This document shows, one piece after another, positions 54,090 through 62,564 of a DNA stretch of 64,000 nt. The notes beneath the pieces are model-generated. The model was given only the letters and a program-made list of their open reading frames with translations, did not search any database and had not been told where the DNA came from. Position 1 is the stretch's first letter. The number at the start of each line of letters is the position of its first letter. A program made the translations under genes and the position numbers. This stretch comes from Candidatus Melainabacteria bacterium (GTDB lineage: Bacteria > Cyanobacteriota > Vampirovibrionia > Obscuribacterales > Obscuribacteraceae): contig CP064963.1 of the NCBI GenBank assembly GCA_016699165.1, forward strand, positions 3,472,001 through 3,536,000, written 5' to 3'.

Positions 54090-55664
54090 ATGAAAGCAAA
54101 AAGTGTTTTTCTGGGTTATTCTCTGGGGCTGCTTTTGACAGCAAATTCAATCGGAATTGCTTATGCAGCCGATTCGACACAGTGGTCTAACTTAATTGGT
54201 GAAGGTGAGGCTGCTTACAAGGCTCGCCAATTAGACCAAGCCGAAAGCAAATTTACTGAAGCACTTAAATTGTGCGATGCAGTAAATTTTCCAGATAACA
54301 AAAAGCTTGAAGAAAGTCGCGGTATCACATTAAACGATTTGGCTCTGGTACTTGATTTGAAAGATACGCAAGATTCTGACGCTAAAGCAACTAAGTTATA
54401 TGCAGATGCAATTGAAGCCAAACAAAGAGCCGGTGCAAGCAATGCTGCCATCTTGCCAGTTATGAATAATTTGGCCAAATTACAGTACAAACAAAAAAAC
54501 TACAAAGAGAGTATCGCTACATTTCAAGCCGCTCTCAAATTGACAGAAGGAAATGAACGGCTGGATCAATTAAATCGAGCCCGCATTCTCAATGCTCTTT
54601 CGGCTGTATTTACAGATTCAAATGAGCTTGATAGAGCAGAACAGTCTCTGCGAGAGGTTCTTGCTATACATGAAAAATTAGGCGAGAAAGAAGGTGTTCA
54701 GGTAGCACGAAACAATTTATCTGTTGTACTTAGAAAAAAAGGCAACGACACTGAAGCTCAAAAATTACTTGAAACTAATACTCAAAATGGTAACGAATCT
54801 GCAGCCAGTTTGACCAAATTAGCAAGAGTGTTGCGTGAACAACAAAAGTTCGATGAAGCAGAGCCACTTTTGAAGAAGGCTGTGACTCTGGTTGAAGCAA
54901 GCGCAGAACCTCACGATAAAGAAATGATTGTGGCTCTAAATAATCTAGCTATGGTTCAGCGCGAGCAAGGAAATTTCGAAGAAGCCCTCGCCATCTACAA
55001 ACGAGTTGAACCCCTGCAAAACAAAATTGGTGCAAGTGACTCTGATAAATTGACAATGGAAACAAACTTTGGTGTTGTACTTGATACCATCGGTAATTAT
55101 GACGAAGCTCGTCCTCATCTTGAGAATGCGCTTGCTCTGTGCGAGAAGGTCGAAGGTGTCGCTAGTAAGAATTACGCAACTTGCTTGTATAACTTGAAAG
55201 AATTATTTTTGCATATGGATGACTATGCAAATGCCGAAGTTTATATGAAAAAAGTGCTAGAAATTCACAAAGCTCAAAACGGAGCTAACGACGCCGAAGT
55301 GGGACGCGATTTAAACGAGCTGGCACTGATTTACAGACAGAGCGGAAAGATATCTGAGTCTGAGCCTACATTTAAAGATGCCATTGCCATAAGCGAAAAG
55401 GGTGGCGATGCCACTGCAGGAGATTTGTCTGTAGACTTGAATAATCTGGCAAGACTTTATCGTCAGCAGGGACGTTACACCGATGCTGAGCCACTTTACA
55501 AAAAATCTTTGACCATCAAAGAAAGACTTTATGGAGCAAACGACCCACAAGTTGCTGCAACACTTCGAAATTACGCCACGCTTTTACAAGACATGGGTCG
55601 TAACGCTGAGGCTACAGAACTGAATCATCGCGCTCGCTCTATAGAAGATAAAGCGGGCGAGTAA
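54090..55664 (+). CDS. Exported TPR protein (kinesin-light-chain type)
   Basis: The ATG at 54090 gives 524 residues beginning M-K-A-K-S-V-F-L-G-Y with a clean signal peptide ending A-Y-A-A-D; a start at 54054 would add 12 residues before it. The rest is about ten 42-residue TPRs (A-L-N-N-L-A-x-V-x-R-E-Q-G-x-F-E-E-A, D-L-N-x-L-A-x-x-Y-R-Q-x-G). It is predicted periplasmic. An ~150-bp AT-rich leader with no recognised site precedes it. Confidence 0.9.
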   Translation: MKAKSVFLGYSLGLLLTANSIGIAYAADSTQWSNLIGEGEAAYKARQLDQAESKFTEALKLCDAVNFPDNKKLEESRGITLNDLALVLDLKDTQDSDAKATKLYADAIEAKQRAGASNAAILPVMNNLAKLQYKQKNYKESIATFQAALKLTEGNERLDQLNRARILNALSAVFTDSNELDRAEQSLREVLAIHEKLGEKEGVQVARNNLSVVLRKKGNDTEAQKLLETNTQNGNESAASLTKLARVLREQQKFDEAEPLLKKAVTLVEASAEPHDKEMIVALNNLAMVQREQGNFEEALAIYKRVEPLQNKIGASDSDKLTMETNFGVVLDTIGNYDEARPHLENALALCEKVEGVASKNYATCLYNLKELFLHMDDYANAEVYMKKVLEIHKAQNGANDAEVGRDLNELALIYRQSGKISESEPTFKDAIAISEKGGDATAGDLSVDLNNLARLYRQQGRYTDAEPLYKKSLTIKERLYGANDPQVAATLRNYATLLQDMGRNAEATELNHRARSIEDKAGE

Positions 55665-55687
55665 AATTGAAAAATACAAAGAGAAGC

Positions 55688-56113
55688 TTATTTATCGTCT
55701 AGAACAAGACAGTCGATAAAGGCAACACCGCGCGAAATTGTTCCGAGCTTAACAGCTGCACCTTTGGACATGTCCAATACTCTTGTTTTGACGTAGGGTC
55801 CGCGATCGTTCACTTTTACGATTACAGTTTTGCCAGTGCGCGGATCTTCAATTTGCACTTTAGTTTGAAACGGAAGTTTTAAGTGAGCAGCGCTGCACTT
55901 ATTCATATCGAAAATTTCGCCTGAAGCAGTTTTTTTACCGTTGAATCCAGGTCCATACCATGAAGCTTTACCGCTGAAAGACTTGCCACCGCCTTTTGAT
56001 TGTGGCTTGTCGTCATCGCCTTTATCGTCAGCCGCAAATACTGTTTGCGAAGCGCAAAGTGAGCTTCCAAGGACGAATGCAAGTAAAAATGTAATTCCAG
56101 ATTTTTTGTTCAT
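55688..56113 (-). CDS. rlpA: RlpA-like double-psi beta-barrel protein
   Basis: This 141-residue protein has a signal peptide ending V-F-A-A and an acidic, Gly-rich linker. The RlpA core follows: G-K-A-S-W-Y-G-P-G-F-N-G-K-K-T-A-S-G-E, A-A-H-L-K-L-P-F and V-N-D-R-G-P-Y, with the catalytic Asp. RlpA proteins cleave denuded peptidoglycan at septa. The C-terminal SPOR domain of many members is absent. It is convergent with the TPR gene. Confidence 0.92.
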   Translation of the reverse strand: MNKKSGITFLLAFVLGSSLCASQTVFAADDKGDDDKPQSKGGGKSFSGKASWYGPGFNGKKTASGEIFDMNKCSAAHLKLPFQTKVQIEDPRTGKTVIVKVNDRGPYVKTRVLDMSKGAAVKLGTISRGVAFIDCLVLDDK

Positions 56114-56225
56114 GCCAGAGATTCCCCTTGCTGTCGATGGCTTGCGAAATTTTCGCCATTTTCAGTCCACTTATATGTTACATGTATAGCATGGTACTGC
56201 AGGTGTATGCCCGCAAGCAAAAACC

Positions 56226-57416
56226 TCAGGCAAGATTTTCAATCACCATTGCAATACCCATTCCACTTCCTACGCACAAACTAACGCATCCGTATTTCTT
56301 TTGACGCCTGATTAGCTCGTGCACAAGCGTCATTGTGATGCGAGCACCAGTTGCCCCAAAAGGATGTCCAACTGCAATCGAGCCGCCATTTACGTTAACA
56401 ATTTCGCGGTTTAAACCAAGCGCTTTTTCGCAGGCAAGATATTGAAGTGCAAATGCCTCGTTGATTTCAAACAAATCTATATCAGACATTTTTAGTCCTG
56501 CTTTTGCAAGAGCCGCAGGAATTGCATCCACTGGTCCAATGCCCATTATCTCGGGCGGAACACCTACTGTGGCAGAACTTACAATTCTTGCCAGTGGTTT
56601 TAAATTTTCTTTTGCGGCCAAGCTTGCTTTAGTGAGCACCACGCAGGCAGCACCATCTACGATACCGCAAGCATTGCCTGCTGTGACCGTTCCATCAGAT
56701 TTGAAAGCAGGACGCAGCTTGGATAGAGCTTCGCGAGTGGTCCCGGGTCTTGGGTGTTCGTCTGCGATAATCAATTTGATTTCTTTTTTGCTTTTTATTT
56801 CAACCGGAATAATTTCGTTTGCGATATACCCTTTGTCTAAAGCCTCTTTGTATCGCGCTTGACTTAGTTCGGCATACTCGTCTTGTTGGTCTCGACTTAT
56901 AGGTCCGTATTTTTCTTGCAGATTTTCTGCCGTTTCGCCCATTGAAAAATTGACCAGTGTATCTCTTATATCGAGCCCATCAAGCAAGTCTCCGTGGCCC
57001 ATGCGCTTTCCCCATCGAATATTCCAACTAGAATAAGGTGTCATCGAAAGTGCCTCGGTACCACCGGCTAAGACTGCTTTGGCTTGACCGGCACCAAGAA
57101 TTAAATCAGCCTGGACTATAGAAGCTATGGCTGAGCCACAAAGCAAATTGACCATTAGACCCGGAGTGTTTTTATCAAGACCGGCTCTATAAGCTACGTG
57201 CCGCGCCATATAAATAGAGTCGGGACTGGAATGAATCACATTCCCCAGAACTATATGATCGACTAGCGATTTTTCTATTGCCGCTTTGTCGAGCGCGCTC
57301 TTGGCTGCCTCAACGGCTAAATCTGTTGGATTTAGTGCTGCAAGCGACCCGCCGTAGGCACCAAATGGGGTTCTTGAGCCTCCAAGAATTACTGTTTCAT
57401 CGTATTTTGCAGTCAT
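56226..57416 (-). CDS. Acetyl-CoA acetyltransferase (thiolase)
   Basis: This 396-residue protein has the three thiolase active-site regions: L-L-C-G-S-A with nucleophile Cys93, N-V-N-G-G-S-I-A-V-G-H-P-F-G-A-T-G-A-R and C-V-G-S-G-M-G. It catalyses acetyl-CoA condensation or beta-ketothiolysis. The last motif usually reads C-x-G-G-G-M-G, so G-S-G is a mild variant. It is monocistronic and divergent from ald. Confidence 0.95.
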   Translation of the reverse strand: MTAKYDETVILGGSRTPFGAYGGSLAALNPTDLAVEAAKSALDKAAIEKSLVDHIVLGNVIHSSPDSIYMARHVAYRAGLDKNTPGLMVNLLCGSAIASIVQADLILGAGQAKAVLAGGTEALSMTPYSSWNIRWGKRMGHGDLLDGLDIRDTLVNFSMGETAENLQEKYGPISRDQQDEYAELSQARYKEALDKGYIANEIIPVEIKSKKEIKLIIADEHPRPGTTREALSKLRPAFKSDGTVTAGNACGIVDGAACVVLTKASLAAKENLKPLARIVSSATVGVPPEIMGIGPVDAIPAALAKAGLKMSDIDLFEINEAFALQYLACEKALGLNREIVNVNGGSIAVGHPFGATGARITMTLVHELIRRQKKYGCVSLCVGSGMGIAMVIENLA

Positions 57417-57554
57417 GATCTTCCTTTGTGGGGCGACAATCTAACGACAAGATTAAGACAACCATAAATAACTATAAAAAGCATATCTTCGAGATAGAAT
57501 TAGTCGAAATTAGAAATAGTGACTTCATAATTTTATCTACTTCAACTGGAGGAT

Positions 57555-58661
57555 ATGACCTTGACTAAGGTAGGCGTGCCAAAAGAGATTCTTGACAATG
57601 AGTATCGCGTAGCCCTCACTGTAGCGGGTGCCCATGCTCTGGTAAGTGCTGGACACGAAGTTTTCATTGAAAAGAATGCTGGTGTTGGAAGCGGTATCAC
57701 TGATGAAGAGTATAAAGCTCAAGGCTGTACCATTCTTCCCGACGCTCCGGCTGTTTTTGAAAAAGCCGACCTGATTTTGAAAGTGAAAGAGCCTCAAGAC
57801 AAAGAAGTAGGCTATTTGCGCAAAGGACAAGTTCTATTCACCTATTTGCACCTTGCCGCTCACCCCAAACTGGCTACAGATTTGGCCAAAACCGGCGCTA
57901 CCTGCATTGCTTACGAAACAGTTCAGATGCCTAACGGCGCTCTGCCTCTGCTTACACCAATGAGCGAAATTGCTGGTCGTCTGGCTACCCAAATTGGTGC
58001 TAACTACCTTGAGCGTCCAATGGGCGGTCGTGGCGTGTTACTTGGCGGCGTACCTGGCGTTGAGCCTGGAACTGTCGTCATTATCGGTGGCGGCGTGGTT
58101 GGAACTAACGCAGCTAAAATTGCTCTTGGTCTTGGCGCTAAAGTCACCATATTCGACTTGTCGCTCGATCGCCTGAGATATTTAGATGACATTTTCAACG
58201 GTCAAGTTCGCACCGTTTATTCTGTCGGACATTACTTGCAAGAAGCACTGGTCAGAGCAGATCTTGTTATCGGTGCTGTTTTGATTCCTGGAAAACAAGC
58301 TCCACGCATCATCACTAAAGACATGCTCAAAACTATGAAAGAAGGTTCGGTCATAGTAGACGTGAGCGTAGACCAGGGTGGATGTATCGAGACTATTCAT
58401 GCCACTAAGCACTCAAACCCAACTTATGTTGTGGACGGTGTTTTGCACTACGGTGTGGCCAATATCCCCGGTGCTGTTCCATGGACCTCGACCCGCGCAT
58501 TGACCAATGCCACTATGAGCTATTGCTTGAAGTTGGCTAATAAAGGTTATGACGCATGTCTTGAAAGTTCGGACTTGATGAAAGGCGTCAACATCCACAA
58601 CGGTGAAGTTGTGCACCCAGGTGTATTGGAAGCGGTAAACGCCGCTAAAGTCACTGCCTAA
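57555..58661 (+). CDS. ald: Alanine dehydrogenase
   Basis: This 368-residue protein has the full Ald pattern: V-G-V-P-K-E, the substrate Lys in L-K-V-K-E-P, the catalytic His in Y-L-H-L-A, the NAD Rossmann loop I-G-G-G-V-V-G-T-N-A and V-D-V-S-V-D-Q-G-G. It interconverts L-alanine and pyruvate plus ammonia with NAD. GGAGG ends only two bases before the ATG at 57555; TTG 57561, eight bases downstream, has better spacing and begins M-T-K-V-G-V-P-K-E, so that may be the true start. Exonuclease III follows immediately. Confidence 0.96.
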   Translation: MTLTKVGVPKEILDNEYRVALTVAGAHALVSAGHEVFIEKNAGVGSGITDEEYKAQGCTILPDAPAVFEKADLILKVKEPQDKEVGYLRKGQVLFTYLHLAAHPKLATDLAKTGATCIAYETVQMPNGALPLLTPMSEIAGRLATQIGANYLERPMGGRGVLLGGVPGVEPGTVVIIGGGVVGTNAAKIALGLGAKVTIFDLSLDRLRYLDDIFNGQVRTVYSVGHYLQEALVRADLVIGAVLIPGKQAPRIITKDMLKTMKEGSVIVDVSVDQGGCIETIHATKHSNPTYVVDGVLHYGVANIPGAVPWTSTRALTNATMSYCLKLANKGYDACLESSDLMKGVNIHNGEVVHPGVLEAVNAAKVTA

Positions 58662-59432
58662 ATGATGCGCATCGCCTCCTGGAACGTAAACGGCATCAGG
58701 AGCATAAGCAAAAAGGGGTTCTTTGAGTGGCTTGGCGAGACTAAGCCCGACATCCTTGGTATTCAAGAGTCCAAGATAGATGCCGACAAACTCACAGAAC
58801 TCCTTACTGCACCTCCTGGGTACAAAAGTTTCTGGAGCCATCATGCCCTCAAGAAGGGCTATTCGGGCGTGGCTTTGTACGTTAAGGATAAGCCTAAAAA
58901 AATAGATACTGGCTTTGGTGTTGCGTGCTTCGATGATGAAGGGCGGATAATTGCTGCCGATTATGAAGATTTTGTTCTCTATAATATTTACTTTCCAAAT
59001 GGAAAGGCAAGCGAAGAGCGGCTTCAATACAAGATGGATTTTTATGAGGCGTTTTTGGCTCATGCCAAAGCGCAAAAGAAAAAGGGTCGCAAAATCATTG
59101 TTTGCGGCGACTTTAATACAGCTCACAAAGAAATAGACCTGGCTAGACCCAAAGACAATGTCAATGTTTCAGGCTTTATGCCAAAAGAGCGCGAGTTACT
59201 GGATCGCTTTGCAAAAGCTGGCTATATAGACACTTTTAGAGCTTTTAACAACGACCCCCACAACTACACCTGGTGGCATATGCGCACTGCTGCCCGCGAG
59301 CGTAATGTCGGTTGGCGCATCGATTATTTTTTTGCTGATGACGCTTTGGGCAAGTATATAAAGGGTGCTTCGATTGAATCCAAAATAATGGGATCGGATC
59401 ACTGTCCAATTACAATTGATCTTGCCTTGTAA
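58662..59432 (+). CDS. xth: Exodeoxyribonuclease III
   Basis: This 256-residue EEP-family nuclease has S-W-N-V-N-G-I-R-S, I-Q-E-S-K, C-G-D-F-N-T-A-H, W-R-I-D-Y-F and G-S-D-H-C-P-I, with all catalytic residues. It acts as AP endonuclease and 3' repair exonuclease in base-excision repair. The ATG begins directly after the ald stop codon, with a second ATG one codon on, so it is coupled to ald. Confidence 0.96.
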   Translation: MMRIASWNVNGIRSISKKGFFEWLGETKPDILGIQESKIDADKLTELLTAPPGYKSFWSHHALKKGYSGVALYVKDKPKKIDTGFGVACFDDEGRIIAADYEDFVLYNIYFPNGKASEERLQYKMDFYEAFLAHAKAQKKKGRKIIVCGDFNTAHKEIDLARPKDNVNVSGFMPKERELLDRFAKAGYIDTFRAFNNDPHNYTWWHMRTAARERNVGWRIDYFFADDALGKYIKGASIESKIMGSDHCPITIDLAL

Positions 59433-59452
59433 ATTTAGCTAATATAGAAAAT

Positions 59453-60958
59453 ATGAGCAAAGACCTCAAAAAGCTAATGGAATCGGCCGACCAGGCCGTT
59501 AATAACGAAGATTTTGCGCAAGCTGAAACAATGTATCAAGCTGCATTATGGGAAGCGGAGCGCACAAATGATCCTTCGACCATCGCCAATTGTCTCGATA
59601 GACTGGCTGAGGTGCTCTTTGATCAGGGTAAATATGTCGAGTCTGAGCCTATATACAAAAGGGCGCTTGAGATTCGAGAACAACAGTTGGGTCCTCACAA
59701 CGAAGAAATAGTGCAGAGCTTGAATAATTTGTCAGCCGTTTATTTCTTTCAGGAGAAGTTTGAACTGGCTGAGCCTCTTTGTGTTAGGTTAACCGAAATT
59801 TATGAGCGAGTGCTCGGTAATGATAATCCCGAAGTTGCTACAAGCTATAACAATTTGGCACTCTTGTACACCGCTCAGAAAAAATATCATCCAGCAGAGT
59901 CTTTGTACAAAAGATCGCTTGAACTAAAGACCAACTTGTATGGCGACAAGCATCCTGAAGTTGGCGATATTTTGCAAAATTTGGGAACTCTTTATTTCAA
60001 TCAAGAGAGATACGCTGATGCTGAGACCCTTTTGAAGCAGTCTTTGAGCATTCTGGAGAATGCTTTGGGTGAAGGACACGCCGACTTAGAGATACTACTT
60101 GTTAATCTGGCTCAAGTTCTTGAGCATAATGGCAAATATCTTGATTCGAGCAAAATCTACGAGAAGATACTGTCTATCAAAGAAATTCAACTAGGACCAA
60201 CCCATCCTGAAATTATTCAGATGCTCAAATTAGTCTCAAAATCTTATGCGCGCCGCGCCAAATATGACGAGGCCGAGCGCTTTTTGAAGCGTGCTCTTAC
60301 TATTTGGGAGCGTTCACAGGGCAAGAGCAGTCCCCAGGGTGCCGATTTATACTCGCTTTTAGGCGAACTCAATCAAGAGCAGAAGAAAATTTCTCAAGCA
60401 GAAAATTATTATCGCGACGCGCTTGCTGCAGCTCAAACTGCTATGGGCGCAAATCATGTCGAAACCATAGAAAAGCAAAAGCAACTAGCGGATTTCTATT
60501 TGACCTTTAATCGTCCTGCCAAAGCGCAGCCGCACCTTGAAAAAATCGTTGAATTGCAGGGCAAAGCATCAATCTCTAATCCAGATCTTGATGGCGGAAA
60601 CCTGGCACGAGCAGATCTAGCTGAGTGTTTATTTGCTCAGCAAAAATTTGGCGAAGCAAAAAAAATATTCGAAGATATAAAAGAATACTACGACCAAAAA
60701 GCGCAGAAGGACAGCGAAGCTTTTGGATGCAGCCTGCACTATCTGGCGGAGCTTGAGCGCAAAGAAAAAAAATTCGATATGGCTGAGGTTTTGTTCAAGC
60801 GTGCAATTGATGTTCGAACCAGAGTGCTTGGAGCGCAGCATTTAGACGTAGGCAAATCGCTACAAGCTTATGCTGATTTACTGACGGAGACTTATCGCGA
60901 AGGCGAGGCGGAACACTTAAAAGCCTGCGCTAAAGCCATTTTCGATACTAATAAATAA
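59453..60958 (+). CDS. TPR protein (kinesin-light-chain type)
   Basis: This 501-residue protein has no signal peptide and roughly eleven 42-residue TPRs with repeated E-P-x-Y-K-R-A-L-E-I-R-E-Q-x-L-G-x-x-H-x-E and A-x-x-Y-N-N-L-A-x-L-Y. It follows xth by 20 bases on the same strand. Unlike the TPR protein at 54090 it is cytoplasmic. It is likely a protein-protein scaffold; partners are unknown. Confidence 0.92.
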   Translation: MSKDLKKLMESADQAVNNEDFAQAETMYQAALWEAERTNDPSTIANCLDRLAEVLFDQGKYVESEPIYKRALEIREQQLGPHNEEIVQSLNNLSAVYFFQEKFELAEPLCVRLTEIYERVLGNDNPEVATSYNNLALLYTAQKKYHPAESLYKRSLELKTNLYGDKHPEVGDILQNLGTLYFNQERYADAETLLKQSLSILENALGEGHADLEILLVNLAQVLEHNGKYLDSSKIYEKILSIKEIQLGPTHPEIIQMLKLVSKSYARRAKYDEAERFLKRALTIWERSQGKSSPQGADLYSLLGELNQEQKKISQAENYYRDALAAAQTAMGANHVETIEKQKQLADFYLTFNRPAKAQPHLEKIVELQGKASISNPDLDGGNLARADLAECLFAQQKFGEAKKIFEDIKEYYDQKAQKDSEAFGCSLHYLAELERKEKKFDMAEVLFKRAIDVRTRVLGAQHLDVGKSLQAYADLLTETYREGEAEHLKACAKAIFDTNK

Positions 60959-61025
60959 GTTCACCTGTAATTCATTTGATTGAGCTTTCATAGTAGAAGG
61001 GCTCAAATTAGAAAACGGTGTAAAT

Positions 61026-62549
61026 TTGCAAAACAAGGACGATTTGATTCTGGTAATTGGAGCCACTGGTTATGTAGGCTCCAGATTAGTTCAGGTGTTA
61101 CTTGATGAAGGATTCAAGGTCAGAGCTGCTTCGCGCTCGATTGAAAAGCTCAAATCCAGGCTCTGGAGCAATCACCCAAACGTCACCCTCACAGAGCTAG
61201 ACATGCTCGATTTTGACTCGGCACAGAAGGCTTGTAGTGGCGTACAGAGAGTTTTTTACCTCTTGCATTCAATGAATCCAAAACATATAGATTTCGAGGA
61301 AGCTGACAGACGCGCGGCTCAAATCATGGTTGAACTTGGGGCTCAAGCTAAGATCAAACAACTCATTTATTTGGGCGGCCTTGGTGAAAGCGAAGACAAT
61401 TTGTCTAAGCATTTGCGCTCCAGAGCAGAAGTTGCATCTATATTGAAAATTGCACCCTTTCCAGTAACAGTCTTGCGCGCTGCAATGATCGTAGGCTCTG
61501 GTAGTGCTTCTTTTGAGATTATGCGTTATTTAGTCGAGCGATTGCCTGTGATGATAACGCCTAAATGGGTTAGTACTCCGTCGCAGCCAATCGCCATTCG
61601 CAATGTTTTGAATTATTTGGTCGGCGCTATTGGCAAAGAAGAAATGTATAACCAGACTTTTGATATTGGCGGACCAGATATTTTGTCTTATCGCCAATTG
61701 ATGCGTATCTATGCTCGCGAAGCGGGTATGTCTGAGCCCAAAATTATTCCGGTACCTGTCTTCACTCCAAGAATAAGCTCTTACTGGATCAATTTTATTA
61801 CTCCTGTTCCAGCTTATATCGCTCGTCCTCTGGCTGAAGGTCTGCGCAATGAAGCAGTGTGTAAGGAAGAGCGAATTCAAAGCATTATTCCCCAAAAACT
61901 TCTTACGTGCCAAGAAGCAATTAAAATAGCAGTGGATAAAATACAGCACCATCAAGTGGAAAGTCACTGGACAGACGCAGGTAGAATGCCACCTTTTGAG
62001 TGGGTAAATTCTGCCGATCCAAAATGGGCGGGTGGAACTGTTTTTAACGATATCAGAACCCTCACCGTACGTGGTGGCACCAAAGAAGCCTGGCAAGCAG
62101 TTTCAAGCATTGGTGGAACAACTGGTTGGTATTATGCTAACTGGCTCTGGAAAGTAAGAGGCTGGTTGGATTTCTTGTGGGGAGGTCCGGGTTTGCGTAA
62201 AGGTAGACGTCATCCCCACGAGCTAAGACACGGTGATGCAATTGATTTTTGGCGCGTACGTGCTTTAATTCCCGAACAGCGTTTATTACTAATTGCTGAA
62301 ATGAAATTGCCCGGGCAAGCGGCTCTTGAGTTTAAACTGATTAAGCATTCCGACGACGAAACAGAAATAATTCAAATAGCAAGATTTCTGCCCAAAGGTC
62401 TCTTGGGGTTGGCTTACTGGTATGCGGTATCACCATTGCACGAACTTATTTTTAATGGCATGCTTTTGGGAGTGGCAAAGGCGTCTGGCTGTCCTATTAG
62501 TAAGGGTGCTCGTCCCTTGCGAATGAAATTAAGCGAACTGAAAGCCTGA
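61026..62549 (+). CDS. Atypical NAD(P)-binding SDR with C-terminal DUF2867-like domain
   Basis: This 507-residue protein has an N-terminal Rossmann domain with V-I-G-A-T-G-Y-V-G-S-R-L, and H-S-M-N and G-L-G-E-S segments as in YtfG/NmrA-like atypical SDRs. The C-terminal 170 residues (W-x-V-R-G-W-L-D, D-F-W-R-V, P-L-H-E-L-I-F-N-G-M) match the DUF2867 domain often fused to them. The start is TTG 61026, with no strong ribosome-binding site. The substrate is unknown; quinone or flavin-related redox chemistry is possible. Confidence 0.87.
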   Translation: MQNKDDLILVIGATGYVGSRLVQVLLDEGFKVRAASRSIEKLKSRLWSNHPNVTLTELDMLDFDSAQKACSGVQRVFYLLHSMNPKHIDFEEADRRAAQIMVELGAQAKIKQLIYLGGLGESEDNLSKHLRSRAEVASILKIAPFPVTVLRAAMIVGSGSASFEIMRYLVERLPVMITPKWVSTPSQPIAIRNVLNYLVGAIGKEEMYNQTFDIGGPDILSYRQLMRIYAREAGMSEPKIIPVPVFTPRISSYWINFITPVPAYIARPLAEGLRNEAVCKEERIQSIIPQKLLTCQEAIKIAVDKIQHHQVESHWTDAGRMPPFEWVNSADPKWAGGTVFNDIRTLTVRGGTKEAWQAVSSIGGTTGWYYANWLWKVRGWLDFLWGGPGLRKGRRHPHELRHGDAIDFWRVRALIPEQRLLLIAEMKLPGQAALEFKLIKHSDDETEIIQIARFLPKGLLGLAYWYAVSPLHELIFNGMLLGVAKASGCPISKGARPLRMKLSELKA

Positions 62550-62564
62550 TACTCGAATTAGATT

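Noticed and set aside
61530..62096. 188-codon minus-strand frame inside the SDR gene
   Set aside because: It is antisense to a clear SDR/DUF2867 protein and has no supporting start signal or domain.
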